From positions 1 through 10,823 of the forward strand of contig JBEKCP010000134.1 in assembly GCA_050014815.1 (NCBI GenBank): a stretch of DNA of 10,823 nucleotides, written 5' to 3'. This DNA comes from JBEKCP01 sp050014815. Lineage in GTDB: Bacteria > Planctomycetota > Planctomycetia > Pirellulales > Thermoguttaceae. Below are positions 1 through 6,088 of the stretch, in pieces. The stretch's first letter is position 1. The number at the start of each line of letters is the position of its first letter. Made by a program: the position numbers and the translations under genes. A model generated the notes under the pieces. The model was not told where the DNA came from. It worked only from the letters and a program-made list of their open reading frames with translations, and did no database searches.

Positions 1-666
1 TTTGGATGCTTCCCATATCTCGTCGGTCCACGCGGAGAACTCATCGACAACGTCGCACTGGACGCCCGGTTTCGGCCTGCCGGGCCGGCGACCGAGGAGT
101 TGGATGCCTCTTACTCCCGCCCATCCCAATCCCGTGAAGGCGAGCGCGTCAAGGAGTTGTCGCCGAAAGAAAGAGTTTCGGAGATGCGCGATATTGCGCA
201 GAAACCGAAAGGGATGCAATATCCGGAAGTAAAAGGGCACGGAAAATAGGCTCCAACGCGCAGCTTTGAGCAACTGCACGACGGGTTGGCTGTAGCCACC
301 CATGCCGGCGCCGTAAAGCAGGGGAGACTGCCGGATCGCATCCCTGAGCAACTGGACGCCAACTTGCGAGTAGGCGCAGTCGATGATCCCTTCGGAAAGC
401 GGGAGGCCGATGTTACCGATCGCAACGGTCTTTCCTCCGAGTGAAAAGTCTTGATGTTTCAGCAAATATCCGCCATGCACAACCGCCTGATCGTCCACAG
501 CCACGTACGATTTGACGAAAATCCGCCGGCCCGGCAGTTCGGGCAGCCATTCCGAGACCGGCGACTCCGGAAACCGGCATCGCGCTCCCCTCGCCCTCAG
601 ACGGCCGTTGAAGTCGGCAACCGCGGGTACCATCGACTCCCGGTATTCCTGGATTACGATCGGCAT
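1..666 (-). CDS. GNAT-like N-acetyltransferase of polysaccharide cluster (3' end cut by window)
   Basis: The frame stays open for 222 codons from the ATG at 666 to the window edge, so the C-terminus is missing. A TGA lies two codons upstream of this ATG, which fixes it as the first ATG; the ribosome site is weak. The protein opens with a segment typical of large GNAT/FemAB-like proteins of exopolysaccharide loci (FNGRLRARGARCRFPESP, about residues 19-36). Beta-strand-like segments follow (IFVKSYVAVDDQAVVHGGYLL, 49-69) and then a Gly-rich stretch (LLYGAGMGGYS, 116-126) that may sit at the acyl-CoA site. From about 130 on it is rich in aromatic and basic residues (FSVPFYFRILHPFRF). It probably transfers an acyl group to an amino sugar or lipid-linked glycan in the cytoplasm. 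It follows the deacetylase-like gene by 73 bp. Family call by recognition only; the substrate is unknown. Confidence 0.72.
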   Translation of the reverse strand, partial: MPIVIQEYRESMVPAVADFNGRLRARGARCRFPESPVSEWLPELPGRRIFVKSYVAVDDQAVVHGGYLLKHQDFSLGGKTVAIGNIGLPLSEGIIDCAYSQVGVQLLRDAIRQSPLLYGAGMGGYSQPVVQLLKAARWSLFSVPFYFRILHPFRFLRNIAHLRNSFFRRQLLDALAFTGLGWAGVRGIQLLGRRPGRPKPGVQCDVVDEFSAWTDEIWEASK

Positions 667-674
667 ATTTCAGT

Positions 675-758
675 CTACTTCACGCCATGCACGGCCAGGA
701 TATTCTTGATCTTGCGGACGGTCGTCAATTCTGCAATGATCAATTCGTGCCCGTCCAT
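675..758 (-). CDS. Possible 27-residue small ORF between deacetylase-like and GNAT genes
   Basis: An ATG at 758, inside the end of the deacetylase-like gene, opens a frame of 27 residues ending at TAG 675, eight bases before the ATG of the next gene; an ATG six codons earlier (776) is in the same frame. The peptide (ELIIAELTTVRKIKNILAVHGVK at its C-terminus) has a protein-like mix of hydrophobic and basic residues, and most codons end in G or C like its neighbours. GAGAAG just before the ATG is a weak ribosome site placed rather close. It could be a real short gene, a leader that couples translation to the GNAT gene, or chance. I recognise no family. Confidence 0.2.
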   Translation of the reverse strand: MDGHELIIAELTTVRKIKNILAVHGVK

Positions 759-1678
759 ATCTTCTCGAGAAGCCATTTGCGTTCCAGCCGCCGCCGCTGG
801 ACATCCGTGATGGCATGGCTGCCGTTGGCCGCCAGCAGGTAATCCAACAGCGTGGCCGCGGGGACGAACCAGCCGTTCTTGCGGGCCAGGCGTTTCATCA
901 GCGACTCGAACCTTGGTTCAAGCTCCTGCCCGTGGGCAAAACCCTTCGCGAAATGCGTGTATATGATGCACGCGCCTCCCTCCTCCTCGAGCCGGTCCTG
1001 AGATTCCTCGGAGATACATTGATCGAAGCTCCGAACGTTCTGCCCGTTGGAGGACGCGAACCACTGGTTCACGTAGGGACGCCTGGGATCGTGGTAGGGC
1101 ATGAAAGGGCACATCTTCAGAGTGTTGATGTCCTGAAAAACGAAGTTTCGATAGTACTTGATCTTCGCCTTGCAGAAGTCCCCCCAGAAGAACTCGTCGT
1201 TCTCGACGTGCCCGCGGAACCTGGAGTAGTTGCGGAAGCATGTTAGAAGGCCGTAGGCAAAGGCATGCCAGCCGGTCACGCGCGCCTCCCCCCAGTAGAT
1301 GCCCTCGTCAAGACTGTGATTGCTTGCCGTGGTCGGCTCGTGGCCGAAGAGTTCTGCAAACCGCTCCAGCGCGCGGAGGATCTGTGCGCGAGGCACGCCG
1401 TTCCAGGTGGCGTTATGCCAGCCGATTTCGAATCCGCTGGCCTGCAAATCGAGCAACCAGCGAAGGTGATCGGGTTCCTCGCACGTTGCGCCGGCCCAGC
1501 CGCTCTCGCGCTGGCCAGGATCGCCTGCAATCACCCAGGCCGACTTGGTCGTGCGGAAGCCGCAATCACGCAAGAAGGAGTAGACCGGGCTGACATTCTC
1601 GAGCGTGGCGAGGTCCGTGTCGTCAAAAATCGTAAAGGCGAATCGTTTGTCGCCGGGCCAGCGGGTCTCGAGAGGCAC
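740..1678 (-). CDS. Polysaccharide deacetylase-like protein (NodB fold, degenerate motifs)
   Basis: A 312-residue protein starting at GTG 1678, just after the transketolase stop (TGA, ATC, GTG); AAGGA at 1689-1693 gives a usable ribosome site. The N-terminus carries the NodB/CE4 motif 1 form FAFTIFDDTD (residues 13-22), with the Asp pair D19-D20. Motif 2 is represented by GWHNATW (86-92): the first His (H88) is present, but the second His of the usual HxxxH is Trp92. N120-H121 and a late His in IIYTHFAKGF (H242) could supply other ligands. Known CE4 enzymes remove N- or O-acetyl groups from sugars using a metal; whether this one does is uncertain. No signal peptide is visible, so it is probably cytoplasmic, acting on a precursor or lipid-linked glycan. 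Its C-terminal basic tail (RRRLERKWLLEKI) looks like a natural end. Neighbours place it in polysaccharide synthesis. Confidence 0.8.
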   Translation of the reverse strand: MPLETRWPGDKRFAFTIFDDTDLATLENVSPVYSFLRDCGFRTTKSAWVIAGDPGQRESGWAGATCEEPDHLRWLLDLQASGFEIGWHNATWNGVPRAQILRALERFAELFGHEPTTASNHSLDEGIYWGEARVTGWHAFAYGLLTCFRNYSRFRGHVENDEFFWGDFCKAKIKYYRNFVFQDINTLKMCPFMPYHDPRRPYVNQWFASSNGQNVRSFDQCISEESQDRLEEEGGACIIYTHFAKGFAHGQELEPRFESLMKRLARKNGWFVPAATLLDYLLAANGSHAITDVQRRRLERKWLLEKIWTGTN

Positions 1679-1681
1679 GAT

Positions 1682-2611
1682 TCAATCGTCCTTGCGTAGG
1701 AGTTCCAGCACGCGGGCTGCGATGGACTGGCAGTCCAGGCCGTAGAGCTTGCGAAGGTAATCTTGATCGCCGACGGCCGTATTGAAAGCCCGCGGCAGGC
1801 CGAAGCGGCGAAAGCGGACGTTGGGGATCCCGGCTTCGGCGAGGACTTCGGCCACCGCGCCCCCGAGGCCGCCGACGATGCTGTGCTCTTCGACGGTGAC
1901 GACGAGCCGCGTCTCGCGTGCAGCACGGAGGATGGCGTCGGCGTCCAGCGGGTGCAGGGTGTGCATGCTCAGCACGCGGGCGCGGATGCCCGCCTTCGAC
2001 AGTTCCGCGGCGGCGGCGACCGTCGTGGCGAGCATTCCGCCGGTGGAGATCAGGGTCAGGTCGCCGCCGTCGCGGACGGTGAATGCCTTGCCGAGGCGCC
2101 AGTCGATCGGTCCGGCGTGAACGAGCGGCTCGCCCGCCCGGCCCAGGCGAAGATAGACGGGCCCGATGCCGGCGGCCGCGGCGCGGACGGCGGCGGCCGT
2201 CTCCACCGGGTCGCCCGGTGCAATCACGGTCATTCCGGGCAGCGCCCGCAGGATCGCCAGATCCTCGGTCGCGTGGTGAGACATCCCCAGGGCCCCGTAG
2301 GCGAACCCGCCGCCGATGGAGACGATCGTGACGTTGGCGCGATGATAGCAGATGTCGTTGCGGATCTGTTCCAGGCAGCGGATCGTCGGGAAATTGGCGA
2401 TCGAGTAGATGAAGACGATCCGGCCGGCCATGGCCATGCCGGCCGCCACGCCGGCCATGTTCTGCTCGGCGATGCCCGCGTTAAGGAACTGGTTGCGATG
2501 GCTGCGGGCGAAATCCAGGACGACGCCGAAACCCAGGTCGCCGGTGATCAGCGTGAGGCGGGGGTCGCGCCCGGCCACTTCGGTGAAACTCTCGATGAAG
2601 GCGGCTCTCAT
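1682..2611 (-). CDS. Transketolase, C-terminal subunit
   Basis: A 309-residue protein holding the pyrimidine-binding and C-terminal domains of a split transketolase. The start is ATG 2611, which overlaps the stop of the N-subunit gene as ATGA; the reading frame is open further upstream, but that part only shadows the N-subunit gene. Motifs seen: LITGDLGFGV (21-30); AGIAEQNMAGVAAGMA (45-60), where Glu49 is the expected residue that activates the thiamine-diphosphate N1'; SIGGGFAYGALGMSHHATED (98-117); and a C-terminal domain with VVTVEEHSIVGGLGGAVAE (237-255). Together with the N subunit it should transfer two-carbon ketol units from a ketose to an aldose acceptor, or do a related carboligation. 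Split transketolases are common in archaea and some bacteria. Placement between an aminotransferase and a deacetylase-like gene suggests a role in making a special sugar rather than in the pentose phosphate pathway; this is inference. Confidence 0.9.
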   Translation of the reverse strand: MRAAFIESFTEVAGRDPRLTLITGDLGFGVVLDFARSHRNQFLNAGIAEQNMAGVAAGMAMAGRIVFIYSIANFPTIRCLEQIRNDICYHRANVTIVSIGGGFAYGALGMSHHATEDLAILRALPGMTVIAPGDPVETAAAVRAAAAGIGPVYLRLGRAGEPLVHAGPIDWRLGKAFTVRDGGDLTLISTGGMLATTVAAAAELSKAGIRARVLSMHTLHPLDADAILRAARETRLVVTVEEHSIVGGLGGAVAEVLAEAGIPNVRFRRFGLPRAFNTAVGDQDYLRKLYGLDCQSIAARVLELLRKDD

Positions 2612-3423
2612 GACGGTTCGGTCAGCTCCCGGATCGCGTCCTCGTATTCGGCGCCCTGGGGCGTGCGGTAGTGCCAGAGCAGCTTGTCTTCCATGAAACT
2701 GACGCCCTTGCCCTTGACGGTATGGGCAAGGACGCAGGTGGGTTTGCCCGGCTCGCGCGGCAGCGTGCCCAGGGCCGCCTCGATCGCGCCGATGTCGTGC
2801 CCGTCGATCTCGCACACCGACCACCCGAACGCCGTCCACTTGGCGCCGAAGGGCTCCAGGTTCAGGACGTCCTTGACGTACCCGAGGCTCTGGATCTTGT
2901 TGAAATCGACGATGGCGGTCAGGTTGTCGAGCCGGTGATGGCCGGCAAACAGGACGGCCTCCCAGGTGGAGCCTTCGTCGCATTCGCCGTCGCTCAGGAG
3001 TGTGAAGACACGGTAGGGCCGGCGGTCCCACAGGCCGGCCAGCGCCAGCCCGCAGGAAATCGACAGCCCGTGGCCCAGCGCCCCCGTCGAGACCTCGACG
3101 CCGGGGATCCCCTTCGCCGTGGCGTGGCCGGGCAGGCGGGCGCCGTCGACGTAGAAGCTCTCCAGCCAATCCAAAGGGAAGTAGCCGCATTCCGCCAGCA
3201 CGGCGTAGAATCCCGCGCAGGCGTGCCCCTTGCTGAGGATCAACCGGTCCCGGTCGGGATCGTCGACGGTCTCGGGCGTCAATCGCAGGATCCGCCGGTA
3301 GAGCACCGCCAGGAGTTCCGCCATCGAGAGCGAGCTTCCCACGTGGGAACTCTTCGCCCGATGCGTCATGCGGACCGCGTGCAGGCGGATCTTCCGGGCA
3401 AGTTCAGCGAGGTCGTGGCTCAT
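2608..3423 (-). CDS. Transketolase, N-terminal subunit
   Basis: A 271-residue protein equal to the thiamine-pyrophosphate-binding half of transketolase. Visible motifs: SSHVGSSLSMAELLAVLY (25-42); ILSKGHACAGFYAVLAECG (62-80); GVEVSTGALGHGLS (108-121); the ThDP/Mg motif LSDGECDEGSTWEA (143-156) ending at DFNK (173-176), so D145 and N175 are the expected metal ligands (SDG replaces the commoner GDG); and HTVKGKGVSFMED (234-246). Start ATG 3423 is preceded by GAGGGG at 3432-3437 with an 8-nt gap. The stop overlaps the ATG of the C-subunit gene (ATGA), so the two subunits are probably made in equal amounts by coupled translation. The two halves total 580 residues, somewhat shorter than a typical single-chain transketolase. 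The ribosome site lies inside one arm of the inverted repeat at 3429-3583, which could limit translation. Confidence 0.92.
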   Translation of the reverse strand: MSHDLAELARKIRLHAVRMTHRAKSSHVGSSLSMAELLAVLYRRILRLTPETVDDPDRDRLILSKGHACAGFYAVLAECGYFPLDWLESFYVDGARLPGHATAKGIPGVEVSTGALGHGLSISCGLALAGLWDRRPYRVFTLLSDGECDEGSTWEAVLFAGHHRLDNLTAIVDFNKIQSLGYVKDVLNLEPFGAKWTAFGWSVCEIDGHDIGAIEAALGTLPREPGKPTCVLAHTVKGKGVSFMEDKLLWHYRTPQGAEYEDAIRELTEPS

Positions 3424-3428
3424 TTCAA

Positions 3429-3583
3429 GGTCCCCTCTGCCGCCGGGAGAGGCACCCGCGAGCGGGTACCCGGGGGTGAGGGCTTAACAAGGGCACGCAA
3501 ACCGGGAAAAGGGCCTCTCCACCAATCGCCCTCACCCTCGGGCACCATGCGAAGCAGGGTCGCTCCCGGAGGGAGAGGGGACC
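3429..3583. repeat. Long imperfect inverted repeat (intergenic palindromic element)
   Basis: The 179-bp gap between the aminotransferase stop and the transketolase start is almost filled by two related arms in opposite orientation. The left arm is 3429-3483, the right arm 3528-3583, and a 44-bp centre separates them. The outer 21 bp of each arm pair with two mismatches (GGTCCCCTCT..CCGGGAG), and about 20 bp at the inner end (GG-T/G-CCCG..GGGTGAGGGC) pair with about three mismatches. The middle of the arms is less similar; a small perfect hairpin (ACCCGC-GA-GCGGGT) sits at 3454-3467. ACCAATC occurs both at 3521-3527 and just outside the right arm at 3581-3587. It resembles the G+C-rich CCCTCTCCC/GGGAGAGGG intergenic palindromes that recur in many environmental genomes. 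It could be a non-autonomous mobile repeat, an mRNA-stabilising hairpin or an attenuator. No open reading frame in it looks real. Confidence 0.8.
3432..3437 (-). promoter_or_regulatory. Ribosome-binding site of transketolase N subunit, inside repeat arm
   Basis: On the minus strand this reads GAGGGG, eight nucleotides before ATG 3423. It is the only purine-rich stretch at a suitable distance. The same bases form part of the left arm of the inverted repeat and are complementary to CCCCTC in the mRNA from 3574-3579, so folding of the repeat in the transcript would cover the site. Confidence 0.45.
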
Positions 3584-3602
3584 AATCCCGTAACGATCGC
3601 GT

Positions 3603-4730
3603 CTACGAATTATAGAACGCGACGATGCAATCGCAAACGTAATTCACGTCCTCGTCGGCCAGGGAAGTGTTCATCGGGAGCATCAGCAGGCGAGTAAACA
3701 ACTCGTCGGTGGCGGGCAGCCGCTGGGTAAAGCCGAGTTTCGGGAACTGGTGGACCGCCTTGCCGCCCCATTGGATGAGCGTCCCCACGCTGTGCTCCTT
3801 CAGGAAGAGCCGCAAGGCATCGCGCCGGAGGGCCTCGATCTCGTAGTTCTGGAAGATGTCGAAATGGTCGGGCTCGGAGCCGGGGGCGGGGGGCAACCGA
3901 AGCTGCGGCAGACCGCCCAGGCGATCCTGGTACATCGCGGCGAACTCGCGGCGCCGGGCCACCGCCCGGTCGTAGGTCTTCAGCTTGTGGTTGAGGATGG
4001 CCGCCTGGAGATTGTCCAGGCGGGAGTTGATCCCCCAGAGGACGACGTCGCCGGTGGCGGCATCGCGGCCGTGATCGCGAAGCAGGAGGAGTTTTTCCCG
4101 CACGTCGCCGTCGTCGGTCATCACGCAGCCGCCGTCGCCGAGGCAGCCGAGCGTCTTGGCGGGATAGAAGCTGATCGCGCCGGCCAGTCCGAAGGTGCCC
4201 GCCGCGCGGCCCTTGAAACGCGAGCCCAGCGCCTGGGCGGCGTCCTCGACGATCACCAGTCCGTGGCGGGCGGCGACGGCCCCCAACGCGTCCATGTCCG
4301 CGGTGCGGCCGTTGAGCTGCGTCGGCATGATTGCCTTGGTGCGGGGCGTGATCGCGGCCTCGACGCAGGCGGGGTCGATCAGGTGGTCCGGCCCGCAGTC
4401 CACCGGCACCGGCGTGGCCCCGGCGAAATGGATGGCCGCCGCCGTGGCCACCATGGTATGCGAAGAGAAGACGACCTCATCGCCCTCGCCGATGCCCGCG
4501 GCCCGGAGCGCCAGGTGCAGGGCGTCCGTGGCGTTGGCCATTCCGACGACGTACCTGGCCCCGACGTAGGCCGCGAGGTTGCGCTCGAATTCCTCGAGGT
4601 CCCGTTGCATGATGAAGGCGCCGCGGCGGCCCACGTCGGAGATGACCGACAGGAGCTCCGCCTCCTGCGAGGTGAAGACGTGCGGATAGTTGAAGAAGGG
4701 AACGTTCCTCAATGCAAGAGTGTTAGACAT
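3603..4730 (-). CDS. DegT/DnrJ/EryC1/StrS-family sugar aminotransferase
   Basis: A 375-residue PLP-dependent aminotransferase, normal length for the family. Signature features in order: VVGMANATDALHLALRAAGI (61-80); GDEVVFSSHTMVATAAAIHFAG (83-104); MPTQLNGRTADMDAL (135-149); VEDAAQALGS (161-170), where D163 should hold the PLP ring nitrogen; SFYPAKTLGCLGDGG (187-201), with Lys192 as the Schiff-base lysine; and GINSRLDNLQAAIL (233-246). Family members transfer an amino group, usually from glutamate, to a keto group of a nucleotide-activated sugar, giving a 3- or 4-amino sugar. Start ATG 4730 lies six bases after the stop of the upstream GNAT gene, and the AGG of the ribosome site overlaps that stop, so the two are probably coupled. 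A GNAT gene next door suggests the new amino group is acylated. The keto-sugar substrate cannot be read from the sequence, and no dehydratase is in the window. Confidence 0.93.
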   Translation of the reverse strand: MSNTLALRNVPFFNYPHVFTSQEAELLSVISDVGRRGAFIMQRDLEEFERNLAAYVGARYVVGMANATDALHLALRAAGIGEGDEVVFSSHTMVATAAAIHFAGATPVPVDCGPDHLIDPACVEAAITPRTKAIMPTQLNGRTADMDALGAVAARHGLVIVEDAAQALGSRFKGRAAGTFGLAGAISFYPAKTLGCLGDGGCVMTDDGDVREKLLLLRDHGRDAATGDVVLWGINSRLDNLQAAILNHKLKTYDRAVARRREFAAMYQDRLGGLPQLRLPPAPGSEPDHFDIFQNYEIEALRRDALRLFLKEHSVGTLIQWGGKAVHQFPKLGFTQRLPATDELFTRLLMLPMNTSLADEDVNYVCDCIVAFYNS

Positions 4731-4736
4731 ATTTGC

Positions 4737-5312
4737 CTAGCGAACATCCTGGGTGTTGCCAACGTCAGGGACACGGGCGTCGGTGAGAATGAACTGGTCA
4801 CGCAATCGAAAGCCGAGTCGCCGCTTCCGCGCACAAAACCCCGCGAACTGGAAAGATGCCTTCCTACAGACGCGAATCGAAGGTTCGTTCTCTTCGCGGG
4901 CAATATACCAATAACGGCGCCCCGGTTTACGAGTGCGCACGATCGCTTCGCGCAAAGCCGCAACGGCCAATCCCTGCCCGCGGTACTCGGGTTCTGTCCA
5001 GGTTGCGAAGATATGGAGATCCTGGGCTCCGATGAACGACCAACGAAAAATCCCGGGTAAGATGCAGGTCCGATGGACGATTCGCTCCTTGTGCATCACG
5101 TAGAGAACCATGTACCCAGGAGCGCGGAAGATGCGCAAATAGTGTGCCAACCACCAGCACGCAAATTTATACGAAGTGCCCGGCGGAATTATGCGAAATG
5201 GCCCGGGGCGCCAGAACTGGAAGTGATAGCGCGGGTCCAGGCTCGGTTCGTCGAGGTGGGATCCATCGGTCGTGAAAGCAAAGAGCATGGGTAGATAGGC
5301 GGGGTCAAACAT
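4737..5312 (-). CDS. GNAT-family N-acetyltransferase (sugar-modifying)
   Basis: A 191-residue protein from ATG 5312; a TTG three codons upstream is a poorer alternative, with no good ribosome site for either. The GNAT acetyl-CoA signature is clear: TEPEYRGQGLAVAALREAI (106-124), with R111-G-Q-G-L-A matching the R/Q-x-x-G-x-G/A loop that binds the pyrophosphate. A second family region follows as EENEPSIRVCRKASFQFAG (140-158). The N-terminal half is rich in aromatic residues (FQFWRPGPFRIIPPGTSYKF, 31-50, then ACWWLAHYL, 51-59). It sits between the phosphoglycosyl transferase and the sugar aminotransferase, the place held by an acetyltransferase in bacillosamine-type loci, so acetylation of the amino group made by the aminotransferase is a reasonable inference. 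It is not of the left-handed beta-helix (PglD) type. The 77-bp gap upstream has no convincing promoter. Confidence 0.82.
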   Translation of the reverse strand: MFDPAYLPMLFAFTTDGSHLDEPSLDPRYHFQFWRPGPFRIIPPGTSYKFACWWLAHYLRIFRAPGYMVLYVMHKERIVHRTCILPGIFRWSFIGAQDLHIFATWTEPEYRGQGLAVAALREAIVRTRKPGRRYWYIAREENEPSIRVCRKASFQFAGFCARKRRLGFRLRDQFILTDARVPDVGNTQDVR

Positions 5313-5389
5313 GGCTCGCAAAGAGCTACTGCGTTAGGCCTCTCGGCTGGACGCGGTAGTCCGCGAGCGCAACATAATAAATCGGCCGG

Positions 5390-6088
5390 TTAAGGGTTCG
5401 TGGGAGTTCTCGCCTGTTCCTCCGCAATCCATTGGACCGCCTGGGCCCGTAGCTCGGCGAAAGTGGGATAGCCTTGCAGTTCTCGGGGGCACCAGTTCTT
5501 GCGGACGATCCGCAGGATCGTATAGAGGATGATCTTAAGGTCGCCTCGGAGACTGTGAGTTTCGAGGTAGTAGAGCTGCAATTGCCGCTTGACGGGCCGA
5601 ATGATTTCTTCGTAGGCGGCGTCGGGGTCCATCGCGCCGGCGAGCACGCCGCCCTCGTCGGAGTTCCAGATCGAGGCCCAATCGGTTATTCCCGGCCGAA
5701 CCTCGAGGGTCCGCCGAGCCTCGGCGTCAAATTGTTCGACCTTCTCGACGACTTCCGGCCTGGGGCCCACCAGACTCATTTCGCCCCGCAGGACGTTGAT
5801 GAGCTGCGAGACTTCATCGAGTTTGAATCGCCGGACGAAGCGGCCGCTTCGGGTCACACGGAGATCGTCGCCGGAGGTCGAGGGGCCGCCGATCCTGTCC
5901 GCGTTGGCCGTCATCGAGCGGAACTTGAAAATGGAGAACGGCTTGCCGTGGCGTCCACCGCGCCTGCCGCGGTAGAAGACCGGCCCCGGGGAATCCAGCT
6001 TGATCCAGATCGCCATGACTAGGAACAAGGGGGAAAGCAGGACCAGTCCGCCGGCACTAACCACTATGTCGAAGAGTCGTTTCAGCAT
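5390..6088 (-). CDS. Monotopic phosphoglycosyl transferase (bacterial sugar transferase, PglC/WcaJ type)
   Basis: A 232-residue small-form sugar transferase that starts a glycan by moving a sugar-1-phosphate from a nucleotide sugar to undecaprenyl phosphate at the inner face of the membrane. The N-terminus is the re-entrant hydrophobic hairpin (about residues 6-30), with the helix-breaking Ser-Pro at 19-20. Then come SPGPVFYRGRR (33-43); FSIFKFRSMT (51-60); the catalytic Asp-Glu pair in RFKLDEVSQLINVLRGEMS (87-105; D91, E92); SLVGPRPE (105-112); and VRPGITDWASIW (about 130-141). The large extra membrane domain of full WbaP/WcaJ proteins is absent, so it resembles PglC in size. Start ATG 6088 overlaps the stop of the preceding glycosyltransferase as ATGCTGA. 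The C-terminus (about 200-232) extends past the conserved core. The sugar donor cannot be decided from sequence. Confidence 0.93.
   Translation of the reverse strand: MLKRLFDIVVSAGGLVLLSPLFLVMAIWIKLDSPGPVFYRGRRGGRHGKPFSIFKFRSMTANADRIGGPSTSGDDLRVTRSGRFVRRFKLDEVSQLINVLRGEMSLVGPRPEVVEKVEQFDAEARRTLEVRPGITDWASIWNSDEGGVLAGAMDPDAAYEEIIRPVKRQLQLYYLETHSLRGDLKIILYTILRIVRKNWCPRELQGYPTFAELRAQAVQWIAEEQARTPTNP

Noticed and set aside
111..425. Minus-strand open frame of 104 codons in the left-end gene
   Set aside because: It is in a different frame from the 222-codon GNAT-like frame, is Ser/Pro/Cys-rich and shows no family feature. The longer frame reads as a normal protein to the window edge.
1763..2671. 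Plus-strand open frame of 302 codons opposite the transketolase C subunit
   Set aside because: Composition is dominated by Asp, Gly, Arg and Ala without any recognisable domain, while the minus strand carries clear transketolase motifs.
2612..3190. Open frame upstream of the transketolase C subunit, which would make one 502-residue protein
   Set aside because: The added N-terminal part is Arg/Pro-rich with no family features and lies wholly inside the transketolase N-subunit gene in another frame. The ATGA overlap at 2608-2611 is the natural start.
3454..3467. ACCCGC-GA-GCGGGT palindrome as a separate operator site
   Set aside because: It sits inside the larger inverted repeat and is better explained as part of that element; no regulator gene is nearby.
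2671..3615. Plus-strand open frame of 314 codons across the transketolase N subunit and the repeat
   Set aside because: No motif, and it reads through the inverted repeat. The minus-strand frame has the full ThDP motif.
3750..5060. Plus-strand open frame of 436 codons
   Set aside because: It runs opposite the aminotransferase and GNAT genes, has a low-complexity Gly/Asp/Arg/Val-rich composition and no motif. It is a G+C-rich shadow frame.
5352..5365. Small hairpin CGCGG-TAGT-CCGCG as a terminator after the phosphoglycosyl transferase gene
   Set aside because: The stem is only five base pairs and no T-run follows on the minus strand, so it is too weak to call a terminator.
5371..5383. A/T-rich TTTATTATG on the minus strand as a -10 promoter element for the GNAT gene
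   Set aside because: No -35-like hexamer lies at about 17 bp upstream. One short A/T-rich stretch is not enough.
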